Positions 6,476 to 13,150 of a DNA stretch of 13,150 nt are shown here, one piece after another. Origin of the DNA: Tannerella sp. (GTDB lineage: Bacteria > Bacteroidota > Bacteroidia > Bacteroidales > Tannerellaceae); NCBI GenBank assembly GCA_031268395.1, contig JAIRXI010000367.1, positions 1 through 13,150 of the forward strand, given 5' to 3'. The translations under genes and the position numbers were made by a program. The notes below the pieces were generated by a model. That model ran no database searches. It saw only the letters and a list, made by a program, of their open reading frames with translations, and was not told the DNA's origin. Within the stretch, counting starts at the first letter, position 1. Every line of letters begins with the position of its first letter.

Positions 6476-6857
6476 TTAAACAGTTTGGGCAATAGCCGGA
6501 AACGGTACAGGAAACATTCAGCGCCCTGTATCCCGGCGGAAGAGAGGGGGGACTGACGGGTTCGTCGATACACAGAACCGTTTCACAGCCGACGCAGCGG
6601 AAATGCAGGTGACGGTCGCTGTGACTTCCGGCAGCGCAGTGATGGCACAGTGCATAATACGTCTTCCCGTTTTCGCCGGAAATTTTGTGTACCTTGCCGT
6701 CGTCGCAAAAGCCCTGCAAAATACGGTAGATCGTAGCCCGGTCCATCTTTTCCGGCAGTTTCCTTTCTATATCTTCGTGGCAGAGCGCAGAAAAAGAATC
6801 CGACAGGACGTCCATTACCCATTGTTTTGTTTTTGTATTCCGTTTTTGCTTATCCAT
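6468..6857 (-). CDS. Fur/Zur-family metal-responsive repressor
   Basis: A 129-residue regulator of the Fur superfamily. The N-terminal winged helix (about 10-65) contains the recognition helix DRATIYRILQGF and the wing GKVHKI. The C-terminal dimerisation and metal part shows HSDRHLHFRCVGCETV with Cys88 and Cys91, and a terminal CPNC with Cys123 and Cys126, which together form the structural zinc site typical of the family. Candidate sensory ligands are Cys71, His79, His83 and His85. The start at 6857 (MDKQKRN) was chosen because the promoter TACCTTTG lies 23 nt upstream. The longer frame to 6938 would begin inside the operator and does not resemble the family. Location with a metal receptor suggests Zur, but Fur or PerR cannot be excluded from sequence alone. 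Confidence 0.85.
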   Translation of the reverse strand: MDKQKRNTKTKQWVMDVLSDSFSALCHEDIERKLPEKMDRATIYRILQGFCDDGKVHKISGENGKTYYALCHHCAAGSHSDRHLHFRCVGCETVLCIDEPVSPPSLPPGYRALNVSCTVSGYCPNCLNA

Positions 6858-6879
6858 AATCAATCGAACATTAATGCGA

Positions 6880-6912
6880 CAAAGGTACAATAATAATTTG
6901 ATAATGCAACCG
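6880..6912 (-). promoter_or_regulatory. Promoter of the Fur/Zur-family gene
   Basis: On the - strand TACCTTTG (6887-6880) fits the TAnnTTTG -7 element. GTTG (6910-6907) provides the -33 element with a 19-nt spacing. Transcription would begin about 15 nt before the ATG at 6857. The -33 element lies inside the palindrome at 6901-6923, so repressor binding there would block the promoter. Confidence 0.65.
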
Positions 6913-6923
6913 TGTTGCATTAT
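6901..6923. promoter_or_regulatory. Perfect palindrome, likely Zur/Fur operator
   Basis: ATAATGCAAC and GTTGCATTAT are exact reverse complements separated by CGT, giving a 23-bp dyad of the size bound by Fur-family dimers. It overlaps the -33 element of the promoter of the Fur/Zur-family gene, which suggests autoregulation. No second copy of the TGCAAC/GTTGCA dyad was found in front of the receptor gene, so control of the receptor may come by read-through. Assignment to this regulator is inference from position. Confidence 0.6.
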
Positions 6924-7063
6924 TTTTTGGAGGAACACTTATTCGCTGAAAATGGAAAACTTATAAAACTAATAAATTTCAACTCTTTGGCAGGAGCAGA
7001 TTAAAAGGATCTCCCGAAAGTTGAATATTTTACAGGACGGCTGCGTTTTTCTTCAAAATACAG

Positions 7064-7071
7064 TATCTTTG
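7064..7071 (+). promoter_or_regulatory. -7 element upstream of the phosphoethanolamine transferase gene
   Basis: TATCTTTG matches TAnnTTTG. The sequence at the -33 position (CTG at 7041-7043, 20-nt spacing) is weak. Transcription would start near 7078, 18-48 nt before the possible start codons at 7096 and 7126. This argues against the open frame's upstream extension to 7021. Confidence 0.5.
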
Positions 7072-7125
7072 TGCGCAAATCATGTAACATTTTATATGCG
7101 AATGCCGTCTAAGAGGGAAAAGTGT

Positions 7126-8889
7126 ATGCAGGTAAAATGGGATTTACTTAAAAAGGAATTGAATATGCAAATCAAAACCATTCTTCGGGAACGGAAACTT
7201 CAGCTGTTTTTTCTGGGGTACATATTGCTGCTTGTACCGGCGCTTGGCCTGATTGCCCAGAACGTCCCTCCCGGCGCGATCATGGCGGGGGTTGCCGTGA
7301 GTTTTGGACTGCTGATTGTGATTTTCATGCTGTCGTCATTCATGAAAACCCGACACATCCGGGTCTTCTATTCCGTCCTGCTGGCGCTGGCGCTGATCCC
7401 CGGCGCCGTATTCATGGGATACCTGTTTTTTGCAAAGGTGATGCTTTCGGAAGGAAGCATCACGGTGCTGCTTGAAACGAATGTGGAAGAATCGAAAGAA
7501 TTTATTTCCAGTCATCTGAGTCCCTGGGTGACGCTGGGCATCGCACTGTATATCCTGTGTCCGGTGGTAATGATTTTCAGGATGAAACACATCGCCTTCC
7601 ACCGGGTGAAGGAACACAAACACCTCTTTGCCACCTCCGTTATGCTGCTCTTTCTGTTTCTGGCGATCGAACCGGTCGCACAGCGCATCTATTTCGTGGA
7701 CTTTTACCGTGTCCTTGCCGACTACAAGGTGCGGAGCGTGCTTGAAGAAAAGGCCATCCGGCAGCGCCGGCAACAGCCGTTCGACGTGACCCTTGCCGGG
7801 TCCCGGGCGCCGCAGACGCTGCTGGTCGTGATCGGGGAATCGCTTTCGCGCAGTCACATGTCGCTCTACGGTTATGGCCGGGACACCAGTCCGCTCCTGA
7901 CTGCCCGCCGGGCGAATCTGAAAGTCTACCGGGACGTGGTTTCGCCGCAGGTGCATACGATTCCGGTGATCCGCTCCGTCCTGAGTTTCGCCGACCGCGA
8001 ACACCCGGAATACCTGACGCAGTGCCCCTCCCTGTTCGAACTCTTCAACCGCGCCGGATACGGGACATACCTGATCAGTAACCAGCCGTTCGACGACGTG
8101 AGTTCGAGTTACGAGCCGCTGCTGCGGCAGGCAGATCACATTGTAGACCTGTCGAAAGCCGGCCGGCCGGACGGAGTGATCCTGCATGCGCTGGAGCAGA
8201 CGCTGGAGAAGGAAAACGGGCGGAAACTGATTGTCGTCCACCTGATGGGAAGTCATACCGCATACAAGTTCCGCTATCCGCCGTCGTTCAGCCGTTTCGA
8301 CCGTGCCGTGCCGGACGGCCGCGAAGCTTCGCCGTTTCCCCTGAAAGCCTCCGGGCAGACGACGGTAGACCAGTATGACAATTCGGTACTGTACAACGAC
8401 TGGCTGATGTCGTCGATCCTGGACTTGCTCGACAGGCTGCACGAGCCGTCGGCCATGATCTATTTTTCCGATCACGGCGAGGAAGTCTACGATTTCCGCG
8501 ACTTTGCCGGTCATGCCGCCGAAAAGGCCTCCAGTTACATGTGCGAAGTGCCGTTTATCGTATGGATGTCGGACGGTTACATGAAAAAGCGGCCGGAACT
8601 GGTTTTTCAGGAAGAGCGTCCGTACTCCACCTGCGACCTGCTCTACAGCCTGTCCGACCTGGCAGGATTAAGCTACGAAGGATACGACGGCAGCCGCAGC
8701 CTTTTCTCTCCCCGCTTTGCCGTTCGCGAACGGTTTGTCGGCGCGCTGCCCTACGAAACGGTCGTCAGGAACACGCGGGAATACAGCCCGCATAACCGGA
8801 TAATACCGTTTGTCGACCCGAAAACCTATGACAGAATTTCAACGCTGTTCAGAACCGGATTCTGGGATTATACCCTGACCGGCAAGTGA
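7126..8889 (+). CDS. Phosphoethanolamine transferase (EptA/CptA type, sulfatase fold)
   Basis: An inner-membrane enzyme of about 587 residues that transfers phosphoethanolamine from phosphatidylethanolamine to lipid A or LPS core. Five hydrophobic helices in the N-terminal third (for example LFFLGYILLLVPALGLIA and LLALALIPGAVFMGYLFF) precede a periplasmic alkaline-phosphatase-like domain. Motifs are VVIGESLSRSHMSLYGYGR with the presumed nucleophile Ser239, HLMGSH (372-377), QYDNSVLYND, and FSDHGEE with metal ligands Asp449 and His450. Ser in place of the Thr of EptA follows the GES form seen in the CptA-like branch. The 7126 start has GAGGG about 8 nt upstream; 7096 and 7165 are alternatives. 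It is transcribed away from the metal operon. In other Gram-negatives such enzymes reduce surface charge and raise resistance to cationic peptides. Substrate position is unknown. Confidence 0.85.
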   Translation: MQVKWDLLKKELNMQIKTILRERKLQLFFLGYILLLVPALGLIAQNVPPGAIMAGVAVSFGLLIVIFMLSSFMKTRHIRVFYSVLLALALIPGAVFMGYLFFAKVMLSEGSITVLLETNVEESKEFISSHLSPWVTLGIALYILCPVVMIFRMKHIAFHRVKEHKHLFATSVMLLFLFLAIEPVAQRIYFVDFYRVLADYKVRSVLEEKAIRQRRQQPFDVTLAGSRAPQTLLVVIGESLSRSHMSLYGYGRDTSPLLTARRANLKVYRDVVSPQVHTIPVIRSVLSFADREHPEYLTQCPSLFELFNRAGYGTYLISNQPFDDVSSSYEPLLRQADHIVDLSKAGRPDGVILHALEQTLEKENGRKLIVVHLMGSHTAYKFRYPPSFSRFDRAVPDGREASPFPLKASGQTTVDQYDNSVLYNDWLMSSILDLLDRLHEPSAMIYFSDHGEEVYDFRDFAGHAAEKASSYMCEVPFIVWMSDGYMKKRPELVFQEERPYSTCDLLYSLSDLAGLSYEGYDGSRSLFSPRFAVRERFVGALPYETVVRNTREYSPHNRIIPFVDPKTYDRISTLFRTGFWDYTLTGK

Positions 8890-8988
8890 TTTTCGGAATC
8901 CGGAGTCAATGACCCCTTTTGGGACCATGCATCCGCAGGATACGGGAAAACACTTACATGTTATTTATTGCGCAACCCTGACCACATC

Positions 8989-11409
8989 CTATTCCGTTTC
9001 TATGCGGACGGACAGCGTGTGACCCTCATTGTCGACGGCCGTCACGGTGTGCATGCCGGAAGAGAGCGGAACGGTGAGTTTATGAAAATCGCGTGTCAGG
9101 GAGCGATAAGCCCCGTCCACGTGCCAGAATACGGTAGCGTCGCTGTGGCTGTGCGCCAGTTCGAAAGTGATTTCGCCGCGCCTCCCGTCCAGTTGCCTGG
9201 GCAGCGACACGCGCGTGTGTCCCTGCGGATAGATGAACTGCATGGGCATTTCCGAATCGCCGCTACAGCCCGCCCGGAAAGGCGGCAGCGACCTGTAGCC
9301 CGGATGACGGGGCTTGTAGAACCATTCCCAGGCCGGCGGCAGGACAAACCAGTTTTTTTGAATCGTCGCCTCGCTTGCGGCACAGTGTGCGTAGACGCGG
9401 TAACGCCCGTCGGCGCTCAGGTGGACGGAGCGGTGATACGGGCAGGCGACTGTTTTCAGGCCGGCGGGACAGAGCAGCGCCGTCTCCGTGTCGTCGCAGT
9501 GGCGTCCCTTCAGGTGTCCGGAAAGGCGGCAGACCTCCGCTTCGACAAATTCGCCGGACGGCCGTTCGAACCAGGGCGAGGCGGGAAGGAGGTTGAACAG
9601 GTCGAACATCACCGGCCCCGCCGTCCGTGCGCCAACCAGTCCCGCCTTCCCCTCACCCGACGCGTTGCCCGCCCATACGCCCACCGTATAGCGCGGGGTG
9701 ACGCCCACCGCCCAGGCGTCGCGGAAACCGAAGCTCGTCCCCGTCTTCCACGCGACAGACTGCATGGAGGGAATCGCCCGCCAGTCGATTTCTTCCGGAC
9801 GGTTCACCTCCCTGAGCGCCTCGAACGTCTGCCACACGGCGCCCGCCCGGAAGACCGGCTGCAGCCGGCCACCAGCCGCCTCGCCGCCGGCCAGCAGGCT
9901 GCACGGCCGCCGTTCCAGCCCGTTCAGGCAACGCGCCATGTCCGTATAAACGGAAGCGATGTCCCGGAGCGTACCCTCGGCGCCGCCCAGGATCAGCGAC
10001 AGGCCGTAGTGCGAAGACGGCCTGGAGAGGGTAGTGATGCCGGCTTTTTTCAGGAAATCGTAAAACTTCGGTACGCTGTACTGTCGCAGCAGCGACACGG
10101 AAGGCACGTTCAGCGAACGGGCGACGGCCTGCGACGCCGGTACGGCGCCGTCGAAGCGGAGGTTGAAATTCTGCGGCGCAAAGCCGTTGATGTTCATCGG
10201 GATGTCCGGCAGGAGCGTATGCGGCAGGATTTCCCCCTCCTGCAGGGCGGCGCAGTAGAGGAACGGTTTCAGGATGCTGCCCGTGCTGCGCGGCGAGCGG
10301 ATGATATCGACCTGGCCGGCGGAAGCAGGCGCGTAAAAATTCACATTCCCGCAGTAGGCCAGCGTCTGGCCGGTGGCTACGTCGATCACGATGGCCGCCA
10401 GGTTCCGGATGTCGCTTCGGCCAAACTCCACATGCCAGCGTTCCAGCACGGCCTCCACCTGCAACTGGAGATTTTTGTCGATGGACGTCGCCGTCAGCCT
10501 GCCCGGTCGCTTCCGGTGGAAGTAGCTCACCAGATGCGGAGCCGTCTGCGGCAGGGGACGCGGCTCGGAAGGCAGCGCCTCGCCCAGCGCCAGTTCGCAG
10601 TCGGTTGCGTCGATGACGCCCCGCCGGTGGAGCAGGCGAAGCAGGCGATTGCGCTTTTCCAGGAGCGTCTGCCTGTTTTTTGCAGGGTGAACGGCGGCCG
10701 GCGCGTTGGGCAGAACGGCCAGGGTGGCGGCTTCTGCCCACGACAGCCGTTCCGGAGGATGTCCGAAGTAACGCCATGCGGCCGCGTCGATCCCCGCCAC
10801 ATTGCCCCCAAAGGGCGCGTGGGAAGCATACATGGAGAGGATTTGATGTTTTGAATACCGAAATTCCAGCCGGGTGGCCAGGATCATTTCAATCAGTTTT
10901 TCCCCGGCCGTGCGTTTCTTCCGGCGTGCCAGGCGGACGGTCTGCATGGTGATCGTGCTGCCGCCGCTCACCACGCGCCCGGCACGCACGTTCTGCACGG
11001 CCGCCCGTACGATCGACCAGGGATTGACGCCAGGGTGACGGAGGAAACCGCGGTCTTCAAAGGCGATCAGGCAGGCGGCGAACTTTTCGGCGACCGTGTC
11101 GGTGGCCGGGAAACGCCACTGCCCGTCGGCGGCAATCCGGGCGCCCAGGAGTTCGCCGTTGCGGTCGGTCACCACCGTTGCGCAGGGCACGTCGAACATC
11201 CGGCCGGGAAGACAGCAGACATAAGCCGCCAGCAGCGCCCCTGCCACAAGGAGACCGGCCTTCTTCCTCCCGGAGAGGCTTCGGAAAGAGAGACGGGAGA
11301 AGAGAGAAGGGAGGGTGAAAGGGAGGGCCTGTGGGGACGGGCCGGCCGGCCGGCGCGCGCTCCGTTTCCGCAGTCCGGGGATCAGGACGGGCCGCATTTC
11401 AGGCGCCAT
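8989..11409 (-). CDS. pbpC: Penicillin-binding protein 1C (bifunctional transglycosylase/transpeptidase)
   Basis: An 806-residue class A penicillin-binding protein of the PBP1C type, which polymerises and cross-links peptidoglycan. A basic cytoplasmic tail and one membrane helix (about 50-67) are followed by a GT51 domain with AFEDRGF (catalytic Glu118), GGSTITMQ (149-156) and KHQILSMY. The transpeptidase domain has SILK (Ser378 nucleophile, Lys381), SLN (432-434) and KTG (555-557). A C-terminal beta domain of the BiPBP_C type lies at about 715-800, which is diagnostic for PBP1C. The start at 11409 lies 13 nt after the cysE stop with AGGA upstream; Met5 at 11397 is an alternative, and the frame open to 11529 overlaps cysE and is not needed. 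The alpha-2-macroglobulin partner often found beside pbpC is not in the window. Confidence 0.9.
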   Translation of the reverse strand: MAPEMRPVLIPGLRKRSARRPAGPSPQALPFTLPSLFSRLSFRSLSGRKKAGLLVAGALLAAYVCCLPGRMFDVPCATVVTDRNGELLGARIAADGQWRFPATDTVAEKFAACLIAFEDRGFLRHPGVNPWSIVRAAVQNVRAGRVVSGGSTITMQTVRLARRKKRTAGEKLIEMILATRLEFRYSKHQILSMYASHAPFGGNVAGIDAAAWRYFGHPPERLSWAEAATLAVLPNAPAAVHPAKNRQTLLEKRNRLLRLLHRRGVIDATDCELALGEALPSEPRPLPQTAPHLVSYFHRKRPGRLTATSIDKNLQLQVEAVLERWHVEFGRSDIRNLAAIVIDVATGQTLAYCGNVNFYAPASAGQVDIIRSPRSTGSILKPFLYCAALQEGEILPHTLLPDIPMNINGFAPQNFNLRFDGAVPASQAVARSLNVPSVSLLRQYSVPKFYDFLKKAGITTLSRPSSHYGLSLILGGAEGTLRDIASVYTDMARCLNGLERRPCSLLAGGEAAGGRLQPVFRAGAVWQTFEALREVNRPEEIDWRAIPSMQSVAWKTGTSFGFRDAWAVGVTPRYTVGVWAGNASGEGKAGLVGARTAGPVMFDLFNLLPASPWFERPSGEFVEAEVCRLSGHLKGRHCDDTETALLCPAGLKTVACPYHRSVHLSADGRYRVYAHCAASEATIQKNWFVLPPAWEWFYKPRHPGYRSLPPFRAGCSGDSEMPMQFIYPQGHTRVSLPRQLDGRRGEITFELAHSHSDATVFWHVDGAYRSLTRDFHKLTVPLSSGMHTVTAVDNEGHTLSVRIETE

Positions 11410-11422
11410 TTTCCATTCATCC

Positions 11423-12349
11423 TCATATTCCCTCTCCGAACGAGAACAGATCGGTCGAAGTGCCTCCCGCCGAGGCGCGCCGCTGGACGATGCGCGAGTG
11501 GGGCGGCACGCTGCCGGTGAGCCAGACATTTCCGCCGATGACGGAATTGTGGCCGATCGTGATGCGTCCCAGCACGGTCGAGTTGGAATAGACGATGACG
11601 TTGTCTTCCAGGATGGGATGGCGGGGCACGTTCAGCGGGAGGCCGCGCTCGTCGAGCACAAAATTCCGGGCGCCCAGCGTCACGCCCTGATACAAGTGCA
11701 CGTGGTTGCCGATAATGCAGGTTTCGCCGATGACTACGCCCGTGCCGTGGTCGATGCTGAAATATTCGCCGATCCGTGCGCCGGGATGGATGTCAATGCC
11801 GATGGCCGAATGAGCCAGTTCGGTAATGATACGCGGGAGTACGGGAACATCGAGCAGCAGCAGTTCGTGGGCTATACGGTAGTGAATCATCGCCTGGATG
11901 CTGGGATAACAGATGATGACTTCGCCGAAACTGTCGGTTGCAGGGTCGTTGTTGAACATCGCCTTCACGTCCGTATATAGCAGACGGCGGACTTCGGGGA
12001 GGCGTTCGATGAAGGCCAGCGCCAGTTCCGGCGCGTCGTTGTCGGTTTTTGCCGCGTCCGCTTCGGCAAAGAAATAGAGGCCGTTGGCAATCTGCTCCTT
12101 CAGCAGGACGTTCAGATGATCCAGGAGCGTCCCCATGCAGCATCGCTGGTTGAGGGGATGCATGGTTGACGCGCTGAAGAAACCGGGAAAAACAATCTCC
12201 TTCACCAGATCGACGATCCGTTTCAGTTGCTCCGGACCGGGCAGCGGGCGCCCACTTTTCTGCGGAAAATACGTCGCCCCGTCCAGCGCATCCTGCATGA
12301 AACGTTCCACTGTTTTTAATCTGGAAATGGAATCCGTTGAATGATTCAT
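11423..12349 (-). CDS. cysE: Serine O-acetyltransferase
   Basis: A 308-residue enzyme that makes O-acetylserine from serine and acetyl-CoA, the first committed step of cysteine synthesis. An N-terminal helical region (1-150) leads to the left-handed beta-helix of hexapeptide repeats (about 180-285). Landmarks are MIHYRIAHELL with His156 and His161, GIDIHPGARIG (Asp186, His188), SIDHGTGVVIGE (Asp200, His201), and GVTLGA. The C-terminus is short and Ser/Thr-rich and does not clearly end in the Ile tail that binds cysteine synthase, although the last residue is Ile. The protein is longer than enterobacterial CysE (about 273), as is usual for the N-terminally extended type. It is the first gene of a probable two-gene unit with pbpC, with no evident functional link between the two. 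Confidence 0.92.
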   Translation of the reverse strand: MNHSTDSISRLKTVERFMQDALDGATYFPQKSGRPLPGPEQLKRIVDLVKEIVFPGFFSASTMHPLNQRCCMGTLLDHLNVLLKEQIANGLYFFAEADAAKTDNDAPELALAFIERLPEVRRLLYTDVKAMFNNDPATDSFGEVIICYPSIQAMIHYRIAHELLLLDVPVLPRIITELAHSAIGIDIHPGARIGEYFSIDHGTGVVIGETCIIGNHVHLYQGVTLGARNFVLDERGLPLNVPRHPILEDNVIVYSNSTVLGRITIGHNSVIGGNVWLTGSVPPHSRIVQRRASAGGTSTDLFSFGEGI

Positions 12350-12377
12350 AAATTTATAGATAACGCATAATTGAGGA

Positions 12378-12385
12378 CAAATATA
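12378..12385 (-). promoter_or_regulatory. -7 element of the cysE-pbpC unit
   Basis: On the - strand TATATTTG (12385-12378) matches TAnnTTTG and lies 28 nt before the cysE start codon. The -33 position carries only a partial match (CTTA, 20-nt spacing). The resulting leader would be about 20 nt long. Confidence 0.5.
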
Positions 12386-12618
12386 AGGAGGAATCGGCTA
12401 ACTATTAAGTTGAGGCGTCAGGAAAATTAATTAACCCTGCGAAAATGCTTATTTTTACGGGCGAAAAGAAGGAAAAGGTCCAATGACTTCAACGCGCAGT
12501 ATCTTTGCTCAAGTGGAGGCGTCCAAAGAGTGGAGCGTTTTGCCTGAGTGGATGTGTCCTCTTTTTCTCAACAGGGTTGCCGTTTCGGTAAAGGGGCTGT
12601 CTCAAAAGCCGAATTCCG
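12386..12618. other. Intergenic spacer with an isolated + strand promoter motif
   Basis: TATCTTTG on the + strand at 12500-12507 is a perfect TAnnTTTG, but no credible gene follows it. The frame downstream (12483-12731) runs into the palindromic repeat. Around 12592-12608 the sequence GGGGCTGTCTCAAAAG resembles insertion-sequence ends seen in Bacteroidales, without a transposase nearby. The stretch looks like the remains of a lost gene or insertion. Confidence in any specific origin is low. Confidence 0.35.
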
Positions 12619-12734
12619 TCGTCATTGCGAGATCCCAACCCGTCCTTGCGAGGGACGAAGCAGGAAGCAATCGCCGATACACGCAGGGATTGCTTCGTTC
12701 CTCGCAAGGACGGGTTGGGATCTCGCAATGACGA
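12619..12734. repeat. 116-bp palindromic repeat (REP/MITE-like)
   Basis: The outer ends are TCGTCATTGCGAG and CTCGCAATGACGA. The arms remain complementary for about 35 bp without a mismatch, through ATCCCAACCC and CCTTGCGAGG. The inner parts then differ by an insertion of about 7 bp in the left arm (GACGAAGCAGGAAGCAATC against AACGAAGCAATC). A short centre around GCCGATACACGCAGG remains. The GTCATTGCGAG...CTCGCAATGAC type of end is known from dispersed palindromic repeats in several bacterial phyla. It has no coding capacity. In RNA it would form a very strong hairpin between the convergent-facing regions. Confidence 0.8.
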
Positions 12735-12862
12735 AAAACAGAACAATTGATTATACGCATATTAACCGACCGTTTTTTTCGTCTTTTTCCCTTTTTCCCC
12801 CGACGAAGCTGGGGTGGGATCTCGTTTATGGCTGGCTCCGGCGCAGACAGATCCAACCCTTT
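12735..12862. other. Spacer with possible degenerate repeat copy
   Basis: GGGGTGGGATCTCG at 12811-12824 closely matches the right arm of the 116-bp palindrome (GGGTTGGGATCTCG), and CGACGAAGC just before it recalls another part of the arm. This suggests a second, decayed or partial repeat copy. Pyrimidine-rich runs (12771-12800) precede it. No gene is seen. Confidence 0.35.
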
Positions 12863-13150
12863 TCATTTCCCTTTTTCCGCGCCGAAAAGACCCGGATACT
12901 GTTTCAGGATGATTTGGCGGTATTCGTCCGGCAGTTTGTCGGGCGAGACGGGTTTGTCCTGGGGGCGTGTCCGTTTCTGGTTGATTTCGCCCATCAGACT
13001 CCACTGGCGCGTCATTCCCTGCGGCTCGCGCGCCGGGACGTCATAGCGCGTAAAGTCGATCACCTCTTCCGGCCGTTCGACTTGCCAGTTCTTTATCAGC
13101 GCCAGCCGGAAGTTTTTGTTCATGAACCAGCGGATTTGCTTGTCGACGTC
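12863..13150 (-). CDS. 3' end of an unidentified gene (partial)
   Basis: The - strand frame is open from the right edge of the window to a TGA at 12863-12865, giving 95 C-terminal residues. It begins DVDKQIRWFMNKNFRL and ends YPGLFGAEKGK. The composition is protein-like, with mixed charged and aromatic residues, and the frame has no internal stop. The ATG at 13121-13123 is internal rather than a likely start, because coding-like sequence continues upstream of it. I do not recognise the family. The tail is hydrophilic and lacks a membrane segment. It is separated from cysE by more than 500 bp and a promoter, so it is probably a different transcription unit. Confidence 0.6.
   Translation of the reverse strand, partial: DVDKQIRWFMNKNFRLALIKNWQVERPEEVIDFTRYDVPAREPQGMTRQWSLMGEINQKRTRPQDKPVSPDKLPDEYRQIILKQYPGLFGAEKGK

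Noticed and set aside
7336..8514. 392-codon frame antisense to the phosphoethanolamine transferase
   Set aside because: The sense strand encodes clear catalytic motifs; the antisense frame is a codon-bias shadow.
8968..10854. 628-codon frame antisense to pbpC
   Set aside because: PBP motifs in order on the - strand establish the real gene; the antisense product has no recognisable domain.

Overview
The window looks like Bacteroidota chromosome, most likely order Bacteroidales, with a fairly high GC content by eye. The taxonomic pointers are promoters of the TAnnTTTG type (-7 element) found in this phylum, a TonB-dependent receptor paired with a DUF4625-type lipoprotein, little use of Shine-Dalgarno sites, and a cobalamin riboswitch with a typical Bacteroidales core. 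I cannot fix the genus.

Layout. Positions 1-833 are intergenic: a tandem array of 21-bp units that each fold as a hairpin (about 1-146), then several small inverted repeats and no convincing gene. A promoter at about 811-841 leads into a cytoplasmic GH13 alpha-amylase-type enzyme (1013-2737, +). Positions 2738-3213 hold a + strand cobalamin riboswitch (about 2774-2963) followed by a terminator-like hairpin, but no recognisable target gene. Next comes a - strand cluster, read from right to left: a Fur/Zur-family regulator (6857-6468), a small HHH/CPVC membrane or secreted protein (6475-6146), a structured 284-nt leader, a TonB-dependent receptor (5861-3708) and a His/Asp-rich lipoprotein (3708-3214). 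A lipid A/LPS phosphoethanolamine transferase of the EptA/CptA type (7126-8889, +) faces a two-gene - strand unit, serine O-acetyltransferase cysE (12349-11423) and penicillin-binding protein 1C pbpC (11409-8989). The right end holds a 116-bp palindromic repeat (12619-12734) and the 3' end of an unidentified - strand gene that enters from beyond 13150.

How the genes may work together. The - strand cluster reads as a metal-uptake locus, most probably for zinc. A Zur-like repressor is preceded by a perfect palindrome overlapping its own promoter. It is followed by a small protein with a potential metal ligand cluster, an outer-membrane receptor with a His-containing loop motif, and a lipoprotein with an acidic His-rich tail that may present metal to the receptor. 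The metal is inferred, not shown.

The points most worth a second look are the orphan cobalamin riboswitch aimed at the 3' end of this metal operon, the long imperfect hairpin in the receptor leader, the palindrome at the regulator promoter, and the two structured repeat families at the window ends.
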